Source: Salinicola acroporae
GTDB taxonomy: Bacteria > Pseudomonadota > Gammaproteobacteria > Pseudomonadales > Halomonadaceae
Reading direction: 5' to 3'
Length of the DNA stretch: 64,000 bases
NCBI RefSeq assembly: GCF_003206615.1
Contig: NZ_PZJW01000006.1
Coordinates: 558,001-622,000, forward strand
The stretch's first letter is position 1. Each line of letters opens with the position of its first letter. Positions 29,127 to 38,642 of the stretch are shown in pieces. The notes under the pieces were generated by a model that saw only the letters and a list, made by a program, of their open reading frames with translations, had not been told where the DNA came from and searched no databases. Both the position numbers and the translations under genes were made by a program.

Positions 29127-29331
29127 GATCATTCCTTATCGGAGATTCCGAGTACGTCGGCGCGTTCATCAAGCCAGCGCCGAGACATGTCAACATGATC
29201 GCGCCATCGTCGCCGATACGCCAGAGAGGCGCGACCCGAATCTGGGCTCCGCACGACGACGGCCTGCGCTCGGCACCACGGCGCTGACAACCGTCTAGAG
29301 CGCCGACCCGGTCCGTTCTTCAATGCTTGCC

Positions 29332-30396
29332 TTAGCTTCGCGCCCCGGTCTGGCCTTCGCTCATCGACTTCTCGTGCAAACCCTGGTCACGCTTCCAACC
29401 CTCGACCCGATTGGCCCACCAGGTGACGAAAGCCGGTTCGGGTCTCGCTTCCACATCCAGCGCCCAGCAGCGGTCGTCGACGAAATCCGTGCATTTCACG
29501 GCGTCCTTGGCCGTCATGATTACCACCGAGGCCTCCCTGGGCAGGTCCGCCACCGAGAATCGATGATGGTCGCCGAAAGCGTGTTTCTCATGGGCGATCC
29601 CCAGGGCTTCCAGCGTGTCGAAAAAGCGCTGCGGATGGCCGATACCGGCCAGTGCCGCCACCGCTTCGCCCGACGCGAATGGCGGATGCTCGACGGGATG
29701 GCGCTCGTCGCTCGCCAGGTGTCGCCATGCCACGGGAGAGAGCACCAGCGAAAAACGGGGCGCTTCGCCCTCTTCATCGTCGGCCGGCGGGACGTCCCCG
29801 CCGTTGCCGATCAACGCATCGACGTCGCGCAAGCGCCGGAGGGGCTCCCGGAGCGGCCCTCGCGGCAGGCAGTGCCGGTTCCCAAAGCCGCGCCGTGCAT
29901 CGACGACGACCAGTTCCAGCATGCGCCCCAGGGCGTAATGCTGGAGACCGTCGTCGGCGACCACGATATCGCACTTCGCATTCTCGATGAGCCAGCGCGC
30001 TGCTCGGGAACGATCGGGGTCGACCACCAGCGGCACCCCGGTCTGTCGGGCAAGCATCAGCGGCTCGTCACCGCTCTGCGCCACCGGCGTCTCCGCGGTC
30101 ACCGCCAGCGGGTAGCGTTCGGCCTTGCCACCGTACCCCCTGGAAACGATCCCCGGCCGCCAGCCGTTGTCGCCCAGCCAGCGCACCAGCCAGGCGACCA
30201 GCGGCGACTTGCCGGTCCCGCCCACCGAGAGATTGCCCACCACGACCACCGGCACCGGCGGCCGCCATACCGTCCGGCGCCCCGTCCGATAGGCCTCTCG
30301 CCGGCGTGCGACGATGGCGCGATAGAGCCACTCCAGCGGTGCCAGCAGGCCGAGCCAGGCCGAGCCACGATACCAGGCTCGCTCGAGCGGGGTCAC
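29332..30396 (-). CDS. lpxK: tetraacyldisaccharide 4'-kinase
   Basis: 354 residues. Adds the 4' phosphate to lipid A. Membrane-associated N-terminus (WYRGSAWLGLLAPLEWLYR), Walker A in VGNLSVGGTGKSPLVAWL, SRGYGG, and VVADDGLQHYALGR are all present. A GTG start overlaps the msbA stop by 4 bases, with AGGAGG immediately before it. About 200 bases separate it from ycaR; that stretch shows nothing convincing. Confidence 0.95.
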   Translation of the reverse strand: MTPLERAWYRGSAWLGLLAPLEWLYRAIVARRREAYRTGRRTVWRPPVPVVVVGNLSVGGTGKSPLVAWLVRWLGDNGWRPGIVSRGYGGKAERYPLAVTAETPVAQSGDEPLMLARQTGVPLVVDPDRSRAARWLIENAKCDIVVADDGLQHYALGRMLELVVVDARRGFGNRHCLPRGPLREPLRRLRDVDALIGNGGDVPPADDEEGEAPRFSLVLSPVAWRHLASDERHPVEHPPFASGEAVAALAGIGHPQRFFDTLEALGIAHEKHAFGDHHRFSVADLPREASVVIMTAKDAVKCTDFVDDRCWALDVEARPEPAFVTWWANRVEGWKRDQGLHEKSMSEGQTGARS

Positions 30397-32132
30397 ACCT
30401 CCTCCTGAAACTGGAGCTGATGCAACGACGCGTAGGCACCGCCCTTCTCCAGCAGCTCGGCGTGAGTGCCGCTCTCGATCAGACAGCCCTGATCCATGAC
30501 GGCGATTCGATCGGCGCGCTCGATGGTCGACAGCCGGTGGGCGATGACGAACGTGGTTCGACCCTGGCAGACCACCTCCAGCGCCCGCTGGATGTAGCGT
30601 TCGGACTCGGTATCCAGCGCCGACGTCGCCTCGTCGAGTATCAATACCGGCGCATCCTTGAAGATGGCCCGGGCTATTGCCAGACGCTGGCGCTGGCCAC
30701 CGGAGAGCATGACGCCGTTGTCGCCGACCACGGTGTCGTAGCCTTTCGGCAACTGTTCGATGAACTCGTGGGCGTAGGCCGCCTTGGCTGCCGCCTCGAT
30801 CTGCTCGCGGCCGGCATCGGGTACGCCGTAGGCGATGTTGTCGGCGATCGTGGTGTTGAACAGCGTCACCTGCTGGGAGACCAGGGCGATCTGCTGGCGC
30901 AACGGCGACAGGCGATACTCCTGGATATCGACTTCATCGATCAGGATGCGACCGTCGGTAGGCCGATAGAATCTCGGCAACAACGACATCAGCGTCGACT
31001 TGCCGCTCCCGGAGCGCCCGACGATGGCGACCATCTGGCCAGCGGGGACCTCGAGATCAATACCCTTGAGCACCTCCGGCTGGTCTTCGTCATAGGCGAA
31101 CCGCACCCCTTCGAAGCGGACGTCACCCTTCAATCGCTGAGGCATCCGGCCGCCCTCGTCGTGTTCCGTCGGGCGGCTGAGCAGGCCGAACAGCTCCTGG
31201 GACGCAGACAGGCCCTTCTGGATGATGCTGTTGACGTCGGTCAGCGAGCGAATCGGCTTGGCCATCAGCGACGCTGCGGTGATGAAGGCGACGAATTCGC
31301 CCGGCGTCATGGCGTTCATCAACTCCGGCGCCATCGCCAGCCACACCAGACCTGCCAGTGCCAGGGCCACCAGCAACTGGATGACGGGCGTACTGGTCGC
31401 CTTGGTCATCGCCTCCTTGATACTTTGCTCGCGGTTGTAGTTGCTGGCGGCCTCGAAGCGGCGCTTTTCATACTCCTCCGCGCCATGGGTCCGCACGACC
31501 CGATAACCGGTCAGCGCCTCGGAGGCGACGTGAGTCACGTCCCCCATCGAGTTCTGGATACGTCGGGAAATCTTGCGGAAGCGCTTGCTGGTGTAGCGCA
31601 CCACCAGGCCAATCAACGGCGTCACGCACATGAAAATCAGCGTCAGCAGCCAGTTGGTCCAGAACAGATAGCCGATCAGGCCGATCACGAACAGGCCTTC
31701 CCGCAGGATGATCGTGATCGCATTGGTGGCGGCGCCCGTCACCTGCTCGACGTGATAGGTGACCCGGGAGATGAGATGGCCACTGGAGTGCATGTCGAAG
31801 AAACGGCCCGGCAGGTGCAGCATGTGGTTGAAGACGTTGCAGCGCAGCCGGTGCACCACATTACGCGCCACGTTGCTCATGAAGTAGGTGCCGAGAAAGG
31901 TTCCGACCCCTCGGGCGGCGAACATGCCGATCACGAATAGCGGCAGGAAGTAGCGAAACGCGGCATCGGGATGCTGTATCCCGTCGATCAGCCGCTTCAT
32001 CATTTCCGCCAGAGCCGTGCTCGAGGCGGCGTAGATGGCATAGCCGACCACCGCCAGGGCGAACGAACGCCACTCTACGCGGACGTATTCTAGAAGGCGT
32101 CGATAGAGTGCCAAACTGGAAGCTTGCGACAC
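30393..32132 (-). CDS. msbA: lipid A export ATP-binding/permease MsbA
   Basis: 579 residues, half-size ABC exporter acting as a homodimer that flips lipid A across the inner membrane. Six membrane helices occupy about the first 320 residues; then Walker A GRSGSGKSTL, the signature LSGGQRQRLAIARA, Walker B VLILDEATSALD and the switch His in IAHRLST. A GTG start at 32132 is preceded by GGAG. Placed directly before lpxK, as in E. coli; in Pseudomonas this slot holds exbB/exbD-like genes instead. Confidence 0.94.
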   Translation of the reverse strand: MSQASSLALYRRLLEYVRVEWRSFALAVVGYAIYAASSTALAEMMKRLIDGIQHPDAAFRYFLPLFVIGMFAARGVGTFLGTYFMSNVARNVVHRLRCNVFNHMLHLPGRFFDMHSSGHLISRVTYHVEQVTGAATNAITIILREGLFVIGLIGYLFWTNWLLTLIFMCVTPLIGLVVRYTSKRFRKISRRIQNSMGDVTHVASEALTGYRVVRTHGAEEYEKRRFEAASNYNREQSIKEAMTKATSTPVIQLLVALALAGLVWLAMAPELMNAMTPGEFVAFITAASLMAKPIRSLTDVNSIIQKGLSASQELFGLLSRPTEHDEGGRMPQRLKGDVRFEGVRFAYDEDQPEVLKGIDLEVPAGQMVAIVGRSGSGKSTLMSLLPRFYRPTDGRILIDEVDIQEYRLSPLRQQIALVSQQVTLFNTTIADNIAYGVPDAGREQIEAAAKAAYAHEFIEQLPKGYDTVVGDNGVMLSGGQRQRLAIARAIFKDAPVLILDEATSALDTESERYIQRALEVVCQGRTTFVIAHRLSTIERADRIAVMDQGCLIESGTHAELLEKGGAYASLHQLQFQEEV

Positions 32133-32255
32133 GGTAACTCCGTTCGACTGGGAAAAGGTCTGGCCCGCGGCGCTGCGAGCACCGTTCAGCCAGGCCGCCG
32201 AGGGGACGAGCGTCGATGCAGTCCTGCTCCGCCGTCGTGCGCCCCGGGGCGACCA

Positions 32256-34628
32256 TCAGGGGCTGGATTCTACCCCAACATCCCCGACGTCGACAGCCGA
32301 CCGCCGCGACCATCCCGGATGGCGCTGGGTGGAGACCTCGAGGCCTGATCGCGTCAACACGACACGTACCGCGCCATCATAAGCCGTGTTCCAGACCCGG
32401 CTCCCGGCATCGACGAAGCGTTGCACGACCGCCGGCGCCGGGTGGCCGAACGGATTGCCGCGTCCGCTGCTGAAGATCACCTCGCGCGGGCGCGTCGCCG
32501 CGACCAGGGTCGGTGACGAGCTGGTGGCGCTGCCATGATGGCCTGCCACCAGCACATCCAGGCGGCGACGCCCCAGCGGCCCACTTTCGAGCGCATTGAC
32601 GAACTCACGCTCCCGTCCCGCCCCCGCGTCACCGGTGATCAGCACCCGGCGCACGCCCAGCGTCACCAACAGGACGCAGGAGCGGTCGTTGGCGTTGGCG
32701 GCGATATCGCCGGCCGGGGGCGAGAGAAAATGCCATGACGCCTCCCCATCCCGCCAGCCGCCACCAGCCTCGCAGTGACGCGACGGCAACCCCAGATCGT
32801 TGCCGCGAGGCGCCCACCAGTGCTCCACCCGATGCTCTCGGCGCAGCGCGGCGATCCCCCCCGAGTGATCGGTATCGCTGTGGGTGACGACGACATCGTC
32901 GAACCGCTGGCCCGGCGGCCACAGTAGGGAGGCCGGCATGAACCCCGAACCGAACCGGGGGCCGGTATCGACCAGTACGCGCCGCTCCTGCGTCTTCAGC
33001 TCGACCAGTTGCCCCTGGCCAACATCATAGACGGTGACGACCAGTTGGTTCCGTTCCAGGCCAGGCGCCCGCAGCAGCGTGACGAATATCAGCAGCGATG
33101 GGCAAGCCCACGCCCGCGTCGACCGCTCTACACCGGGCAGCAGCCACAGCAACCCCCACAGCATCAAGGCCAAGGCGATCGGCCAGCGCCACCAGGAGGC
33201 GGGGATCCACGACGGCCAGCTGTCGGCGGCGCCGGCGAGAACGGCGGCCAGCATTGTCGCCAGTTGATCGAAGGGCCACCAGACACCGCTCGCCAACGCC
33301 TGCCAGCCGCTGAAAAGCCAGCCCACGAACCCGAGCGGCACCATCACGCTACCCACCAGCGGCACGGCGAACAGATTGACCAGCGGCGCCACTGGCGACA
33401 GGCGTCCGAAGGCGAGAAGCACGGCTGCCGCCATGAACGGCGCCAGCAACCACTGGCTGCGCAGCAACGCAATCCCCCAATCTCTCCAACCGGAGGGACG
33501 GGGGCGTCCCGACCACGCCATGATCAACACGGCAACGGCCAGAAAAGAGAGCCATAGGCCCGGCCGCCAGGGCGCGAGAGGATCACTGATCACGGTCAGC
33601 GCCAGGGCCAGCCACCAGGCCTGCCACCAGCCGGGAGCGTGACGTCCGCTGGCTGCCCAGAGCCCGACCGCGGTCATGATCGCGGCCCGGGTGGCGGGAG
33701 GCTCGAAGCCGGCCAGGCCAGCATAGGCGAACGCCGCTGCTCCCGCCCCGACCCACGGCCAGACCGTCATTCGCCAGGAAAGTGGCTGGAACCAGCGCGA
33801 CAGTCCCCGGAGAATCCATAACACAAGCGTCGCGACGAGGCCGACATGCAACCCCGAGATCACCATCAGATGCGTCGTGCCGGTGGCATTGAGAAGCCGC
33901 CAGTCGTCATCGTCGAGCCGGTCTCCCGCACCGAGCGTCAATGCCGCCAGCCAGTGCTTGCCTCGGGGTGACAGCGCCATCTCCTCCAACTGGCCAAGCG
34001 CCAGCCGGCGCAGGGAGAAAGCGGCCCCGTCGAGGCGTAGTGGCGACTCGTCGCGAACGTAACCGAGCGCCTGAATCCCCTCCCGCCAGAGCCAGGCGCC
34101 GTAATCGAAGGTATCCGGGTTGGAGAACCCTAGCGGCTCGCGCAGGCGAGTATTGAACGACCAGCGCTCCCCCGATCGCAACTCAGGGGCGCCGTACCAG
34201 GACAACCTGACCCGCGTGGCCGCGGGACAGGCGTCATCCGGCTCGGCCGGACGGCAGCCATCGACATCGAACAGGAAGCGGGAACGGCGCTGATCGGCGT
34301 CCAGGGACAGGATGCGACCAGTCAGCACGAACTCGTGCCCCGCCAAGGAGGGAGGCAGAATGCCGTGGCGCTGCTGCCCGACATCATGAGCACAAGCCAG
34401 GAAACCCAGCATTGCCAGGCCTCCCCACAGCGACCGCCTCCGGAGCGCCAACGCCAGGCCGAAGCCAGCGATGGCCAACGGGACGCCCCAGAGCGAGGCT
34501 TCCGCGCCGCCAATGCGCTGACCGACTAGCGCGCCAGCGATCGCGGCCAGCGCCAATGGCATGGCCCAGCCGGTACGACGGCCCCATGCCCAGGCCCGTC
34601 TTTTCGCTTCAACGGCCGGCAAGGCCAA
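32256..34628 (-). CDS. comEC: ComEC/Rec2 DNA-uptake channel protein
   Basis: 790 residues. Inner-membrane channel for transforming DNA. An N-terminal DUF4131-like region, a ComEC membrane domain with many helices (starting near THLMVISGLHVGLVATLVLWIL), and a C-terminal metallo-beta-lactamase domain with VVTHSDTDHSGGIAALRREH and LVAGHHGSATSS. All catalytic motifs look intact, so the cell may be competent. A TTG at 34628 or ATG at 34562 could be the start; neither has a good Shine-Dalgarno sequence. Confidence 0.92.
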   Translation of the reverse strand: MALPAVEAKRRAWAWGRRTGWAMPLALAAIAGALVGQRIGGAEASLWGVPLAIAGFGLALALRRRSLWGGLAMLGFLACAHDVGQQRHGILPPSLAGHEFVLTGRILSLDADQRRSRFLFDVDGCRPAEPDDACPAATRVRLSWYGAPELRSGERWSFNTRLREPLGFSNPDTFDYGAWLWREGIQALGYVRDESPLRLDGAAFSLRRLALGQLEEMALSPRGKHWLAALTLGAGDRLDDDDWRLLNATGTTHLMVISGLHVGLVATLVLWILRGLSRWFQPLSWRMTVWPWVGAGAAAFAYAGLAGFEPPATRAAIMTAVGLWAASGRHAPGWWQAWWLALALTVISDPLAPWRPGLWLSFLAVAVLIMAWSGRPRPSGWRDWGIALLRSQWLLAPFMAAAVLLAFGRLSPVAPLVNLFAVPLVGSVMVPLGFVGWLFSGWQALASGVWWPFDQLATMLAAVLAGAADSWPSWIPASWWRWPIALALMLWGLLWLLPGVERSTRAWACPSLLIFVTLLRAPGLERNQLVVTVYDVGQGQLVELKTQERRVLVDTGPRFGSGFMPASLLWPPGQRFDDVVVTHSDTDHSGGIAALRREHRVEHWWAPRGNDLGLPSRHCEAGGGWRDGEASWHFLSPPAGDIAANANDRSCVLLVTLGVRRVLITGDAGAGREREFVNALESGPLGRRRLDVLVAGHHGSATSSSPTLVAATRPREVIFSSGRGNPFGHPAPAVVQRFVDAGSRVWNTAYDGAVRVVLTRSGLEVSTQRHPGWSRRSAVDVGDVGVESSP

Positions 34629-34709
34629 GGCTTCTCGATGGAGGAGTTAACATGGCGGGCCCTTGGGGTTGTATGGATAATGGGCCTTCTTCGTCCAGCG
34701 AGCGGCCTC

Positions 34710-35240
34710 ATGTCTCGTCGATGGTTACAACGCTACATTCCCAGCCAGGAGAGGCTGCAGCGCACTCGTTCGCTGCGATTCATGCACCACATGCTGGGCG
34801 ATCCGGCGATGTGGGTACTCTCTCGCCGTAGTGTCGCCAACGCCTGCATGGTCGGCCTGTTCGCGGCGATGCTGCCCATCCCCGGCCAGATGCTGCTGGC
34901 GGCGTTCGGTGCCTACTGCCTGCGCGCCAACCTGCCGCTTTCCGTCAGTCTGGTCTGGCTAACCAATCCCCTGACCATGCCGGTGGTGTTCTACTTCAAC
35001 TATCGGGTCGGCGCCTGGGTCATGAACTATCCCGCGCGCCAGGTCCCGGATCACATCACCACCATGTGGATCGCCGAGCAGATGGCTCACATCATCCTGC
35101 CGCTGGCGGTCGGCTCGGTCATCGTCGGACTGGTGCTGGCCACCGCCGGCAACGTTCTGGTGCGGTTGATCTGGCGGTTCCAGATCTACCGTAGCTGGCG
35201 CAAACGCGCCAGACGGCGGCAGCGCCGGCAGCGGAAGTGA
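34710..35240 (+). CDS. DUF2062 membrane protein
   Basis: 176 residues. The family start MSRRWLQRYIPSQERLQRTRSLRF and the conserved SVANACMVGLFAAMLPIPGQM plus SVSLVWLTNPLTMPVVFYFNYRVG are present; two to three membrane segments and a very basic tail (RSWRKRARRRQRRQRK). Function unknown; often found near comEC and lol genes. No Shine-Dalgarno sequence precedes this ATG, while the excellent one at 34640-34646 leads into a different frame. ATGs at 34638 and 34680 are alternative in-frame starts. Confidence 0.85.
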   Translation: MSRRWLQRYIPSQERLQRTRSLRFMHHMLGDPAMWVLSRRSVANACMVGLFAAMLPIPGQMLLAAFGAYCLRANLPLSVSLVWLTNPLTMPVVFYFNYRVGAWVMNYPARQVPDHITTMWIAEQMAHIILPLAVGSVIVGLVLATAGNVLVRLIWRFQIYRSWRKRARRRQRRQRK

Positions 35241-35292
35241 GCGCCGACGCGCCGAATCCCTCGGTACCATGCCCCGCGAGCGCGCGGAGGCC

Positions 35293-35345
35293 AAAAAAAA
35301 GCCGCCCTGGACTATTGATCGTCCAGGACGGCTTCGGCTTTAGCC
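35293..35345. terminator. shared terminator between DUF2062 and lolD
   Basis: Stem GCCGCCCTGGAC / GTCCAGGACGGC (one mismatch) with an 8-base loop, flanked on the left by eight A residues. It lies between convergent genes; the A run makes it strongest for the leftward lolCD transcript. Confidence 0.85.
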
Positions 35346-35352
35346 GACGGGA

Positions 35353-36066
35353 TCAGACAGCGCTCAATTGGCCTCGGTCCAGGCGCATCGTGCGATCCTG
35401 GTGCGCCGCCAGCGACATGTCGTGCGTGACCACCACGAACGCGCAATCGGTGGTCGCCGCCAGTTCATCCATCATGGCGAGGATATTGGCCGCCGTATCC
35501 TGATCCAGGTTGCCGGTGGGCTCGTCCATCAGCACCAGGCTGGGATCGGTGACCAGCGCCCTGGCGATGGCCACGCGCTGGCGTTCACCGCCCGACAGTT
35601 CGCCCGGCTTGTGCGCGCCTCGCGGCGCCATCCCGACCCGATCCAGCAGTTTCTGCGCCTTGTCGACCGCGACTTTGCGCGTCTGGCCGCGAATGATCAG
35701 CGGCAGCGCGACGTTTTCCGCGGCGGTGAACTCCGCCAGCAGGTGATGGAACTGGTAGACGAAGCCGATATAGCGATTGCGGAAGCTGCCCAGTGCCGCC
35801 TCGCCCAGCCCCGCCAGCGACTGGCCACCGATGATGACCTCGCCCCCGCTCGGCCGATCCAGGCCGCCAAGGAGATTGAGCAGCGTGGTCTTGCCGGAGC
35901 CCGAACTGCCGACGACGGCCACCCGTTCGCCGGCCCGCACCTGCAGATCCAGATGGTCCAGAACGGTGAGGTCCTGCGGCCCCTCGCTGTAGATCCGCGT
36001 GAGCTGGCGGCAGTCGAGCATGATGTTGTCTCCGCTTGCGGGTGACCGGGAGTCGAGTTCACTCAT
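35353..36066 (-). CDS. lolD: lipoprotein-releasing system ATPase LolD
   Basis: 237 residues. ATPase of the LolCDE complex, which extracts outer-membrane lipoproteins from the inner membrane. Walker A VGSSGSGKTTLLNLLGGLD, the LolD-type FVYQFHHLLAEFTAAENVALPL, signature LSGGERQRVAIARAL and Walker B LVLMDEPTGNLD. Its ATG lies 8 bases inside the end of lolC. Confidence 0.95.
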   Translation of the reverse strand: MSELDSRSPASGDNIMLDCRQLTRIYSEGPQDLTVLDHLDLQVRAGERVAVVGSSGSGKTTLLNLLGGLDRPSGGEVIIGGQSLAGLGEAALGSFRNRYIGFVYQFHHLLAEFTAAENVALPLIIRGQTRKVAVDKAQKLLDRVGMAPRGAHKPGELSGGERQRVAIARALVTDPSLVLMDEPTGNLDQDTAANILAMMDELAATTDCAFVVVTHDMSLAAHQDRTMRLDRGQLSAV

Positions 36067-37300
36067 AGCGCAGCACCTCCGCTGGCTGGATTCGCGCCGC
36101 TCGCCAGGCCGGATAGAGCGTCGACAGGAAGGTCAGGCCGAAGGCGCTGGAGACGATCACGACGAGATCGCTCATTTCGAGCCGCGATGGCAGATAGCTG
36201 ATGAAATAGACATTGGGGTCAAGGAACTGAATACCGGTGGCGGCCTGGAACCAGGCAATGATATCGGACACCGTCAACGCCAGAATGACGCCCGCGATGA
36301 CGCCGATCACGATACCGATGATCCCGATCGCCAGGCCCTGCACCACGAAGATGCCCATGATCGATTTCGGCTTGGCGCCGATGGTGCGCAGGATCGCAAT
36401 GTCCGCGTGCTTGTCGGTAACCACCATGACCAGCGTCGAGACGATGTTGAATGCCGCCACCGCGACGATCACCATCAGCAGCAGGCCGATCATGTGTTTT
36501 TCCATCTGGATCGCCTGGAACAGGTTGCCGTGGGTGTAGGTCCAGTCGAGGCCGCGATAGCCTGCGCCCAGGTTCGAGACGATGTCCCGCGTTACCGGGC
36601 CCGCCTTGAACAGGTCGTCGAGCTCCAGACGCAGCCCATCGACCTTGTCGCCAAGCCGAGCCAGTGTCTGCATGTCCTCGATATTGGCATAGGCCAGATT
36701 GGCGTCCAGGTCGGCCCCCACCTTGAAGATGCCGCTGACCGTGAAGCGTTTGAGCCGTGGGAAGACACCACCAGGCGTGATCGATGCCTCGGGCACCAGC
36801 AGCGTGACCCGGTCTCCCACGCCGACGCCGAGATTGCGCGCCAACAGCGAGCCAAGCACCACGTGCCAGCTGCCGGGTGACAGGTCGTCGAGCGAACCAG
36901 CCTGCATGTGCTGGCCGATGATCGAGACCTTGCGCTCATATTCCGGCTGCACCCCGGTGACCATCGCCCCCTGGGTGCGGCCACTGGCCGAGAACATACC
37001 CTGCTGCTGCACGTAGGGCGCGGAGGCGATCACGTCCTTGTGCTGGTCGACCTTCTCGGCCAACGCCTTCCAGTCCTGCATGCCGCCCTGCTGCTCGATG
37101 CGGGTATGCGGCACCATGCCCAGCACGCGAGTGCGGAGCTCATGATCGAAGCCGTTCATGACCGACAGCACCAGGATCAGAACCGCGACCCCGAGCGCCA
37201 GCCCGAGCATGGAGGTGAGTGAAATGAAGGAGATGAAGTGGTTACGTCGTTTGGCCCGAACATATCTCAGGCCCACCAGAAAGGGTAAGCGATCAAGCAT
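36059..37300 (-). CDS. lolC: lipoprotein-releasing ABC permease, LolC/LolE family
   Basis: 413 residues, four membrane helices: one near the N-terminus (FISLTSMLGLALGVAVLILVLSVMNGF), then a large periplasmic domain, then three at the C-terminus. The start PFLVGLRYVRAKRRNHFISFISLTSMLG is typical. It is the only LolC/E-type gene in the window, so it may act as a homodimeric LolF-like permease or pair with a LolE encoded elsewhere. Confidence 0.9.
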   Translation of the reverse strand: MLDRLPFLVGLRYVRAKRRNHFISFISLTSMLGLALGVAVLILVLSVMNGFDHELRTRVLGMVPHTRIEQQGGMQDWKALAEKVDQHKDVIASAPYVQQQGMFSASGRTQGAMVTGVQPEYERKVSIIGQHMQAGSLDDLSPGSWHVVLGSLLARNLGVGVGDRVTLLVPEASITPGGVFPRLKRFTVSGIFKVGADLDANLAYANIEDMQTLARLGDKVDGLRLELDDLFKAGPVTRDIVSNLGAGYRGLDWTYTHGNLFQAIQMEKHMIGLLLMVIVAVAAFNIVSTLVMVVTDKHADIAILRTIGAKPKSIMGIFVVQGLAIGIIGIVIGVIAGVILALTVSDIIAWFQAATGIQFLDPNVYFISYLPSRLEMSDLVVIVSSAFGLTFLSTLYPAWRAARIQPAEVLRYE

Positions 37301-37369
37301 CAGGTAGGGTTCCTTGTCAGCAGCGGCTCATGTTACGGGTTTTGACGGTTGCGGCAAACGCTCGTCTGC

Positions 37370-37387
37370 CAAGCGATTTGTCGCTTG
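37370..37387. promoter_or_regulatory. short palindrome in the lolC-aguA divergent region
   Basis: CAAGCGA TTTG TCGCTTG, seven-base perfect arms, 70 bases upstream of the lolC start. Could be an operator or a small RNA hairpin; the rest of the 280-base region shows only the aguA promoter candidate. Confidence 0.35.
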
Positions 37388-37494
37388 CCAGCCACATCCC
37401 CCACGCTAGACTGTCACTCCGTCGGCGATTGGGCGGCGGATACCGTGGAACGGCGGCGATGTCGAAAGCCCCCCGACAGGAGTTGGTCGACCTC

Positions 37495-37522
37495 TTGCAG
37501 CGCCACGCTCAAGCTCTACAAT
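37495..37522 (+). promoter_or_regulatory. candidate aguA promoter
   Basis: A good -10, TACAAT (37517-37522), with a poor -35 TTGCAG (37495-37500) and a 16-base spacer. The expected leader is about 50 bases. Confidence 0.4.
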
Positions 37523-37580
37523 GCCGCGTCCTCGACATCGGCTCTGACGCACACCGGCCCTTATGCGCAATGGAGACACC

Positions 37581-38633
37581 ATGACCCTGCGTCTGTTCCC
37601 CGAATGGCACCCGCAAGACGCGATCCAACTGACCTGGCCGACGCCGACCAGCGACTGGGCGCCGCTGCTCGAGCATATCGAGGCGACGCTGGAGGCGATG
37701 GTGGTCGCGATCACGCGCTACCAGCCGGTGCTGATCGTCGTCCACGACGATCGCCAGCGGGCTCGCCTGGGCGCCCGATTCGCCTCGCTAGGGGTCGATG
37801 CCGCCCGTTACCATCTCGCGGTGGCGCCCAGCGATGACACCTGGGCACGAGATCACGGCCCGATCGCCATCGAACGCGACGGCACCATCGAGCTGCTCGA
37901 CTACGTCTTCACCGGCTGGGGCGGCAAGTTTCCAGCCGAACGCGACGATGCGCTGACCCGGGCGCTGGCCGATCAGCAACTGTTCGCGGCCGCCGTGGTA
38001 TCGCAAGCGCTGATCCTCGAGGGCGGCGCCATCGATACCGATGGCGAAGGCACCCTGCTGACGACTAGCGCCTGCCTGCTCAACCCCAATCGCAATCCGG
38101 GCCTGGATCGCGACGCGATCGAAAACCAGCTTGCGGAGCAGCTCGGCGTTTCTCGCGTGCTGTGGCTCGAGCACGGCCATCTCGAGGGCGACGATACCGA
38201 CAGCCATGTCGATACGCTGGCGCGTTTCTGCGATCCCGCAACGATCGCCTACGTACGCTGCGATGACCCCGACGATGTGCACCATGAAGCGCTGATGGCC
38301 ATGGAAGAGGAACTCAAGGCCCTGCGGCGCGAAGATGGCTCGCCCTATCGTCTGCTGCCGCTGCCGTGGCCCAAGCCATGTTTCGACCCGGAAGACGGGC
38401 ATCGCCTGCCGGCGACTTATGCCAATTTTCTGATCATCAACGGCGCGGTGCTGGTGCCAACCTACGGTGACGCTGCCGATTACCGCGCGCTCAAGGTGCT
38501 CGACGAGGCCTTCCCCGGTCGCGACGTGATACCGATCGACTGCCGTGCCGTCATTCGCCAGCATGGCAGTCTCCACTGCCTAACCATGCAGCTGCCGCGA
38601 GGTTCGCTGAACCCCGCACTCTTCCCAGGTTAA
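37581..38633 (+). CDS. aguA: agmatine deiminase
   Basis: 350 residues, peptidyl-arginine-deiminase fold. Converts agmatine to N-carbamoylputrescine. FPEWHPQDAIQLTWPTPTSDW, DDTWARDHGPI, LEGGAIDTDGEG, ARFCDPATIAYV and the nucleophile Cys in RQHGSLHCLTMQLPRG are characteristic. The ATG at 37581 follows TGGAG by 6 bases. aguB follows after 9 bases, so the two enzymes work as a pair. Confidence 0.95.
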   Translation: MTLRLFPEWHPQDAIQLTWPTPTSDWAPLLEHIEATLEAMVVAITRYQPVLIVVHDDRQRARLGARFASLGVDAARYHLAVAPSDDTWARDHGPIAIERDGTIELLDYVFTGWGGKFPAERDDALTRALADQQLFAAAVVSQALILEGGAIDTDGEGTLLTTSACLLNPNRNPGLDRDAIENQLAEQLGVSRVLWLEHGHLEGDDTDSHVDTLARFCDPATIAYVRCDDPDDVHHEALMAMEEELKALRREDGSPYRLLPLPWPKPCFDPEDGHRLPATYANFLIINGAVLVPTYGDAADYRALKVLDEAFPGRDVIPIDCRAVIRQHGSLHCLTMQLPRGSLNPALFPG

Positions 38634-38642
38634 GGAGAGACA

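Noticed and set aside
29129-29323. A 64-codon frame between lpxK and ycaR
   Set aside because: It needs a TTG start without a proper ribosome site, is arginine-rich and unlike any neighbour known from this conserved locus.
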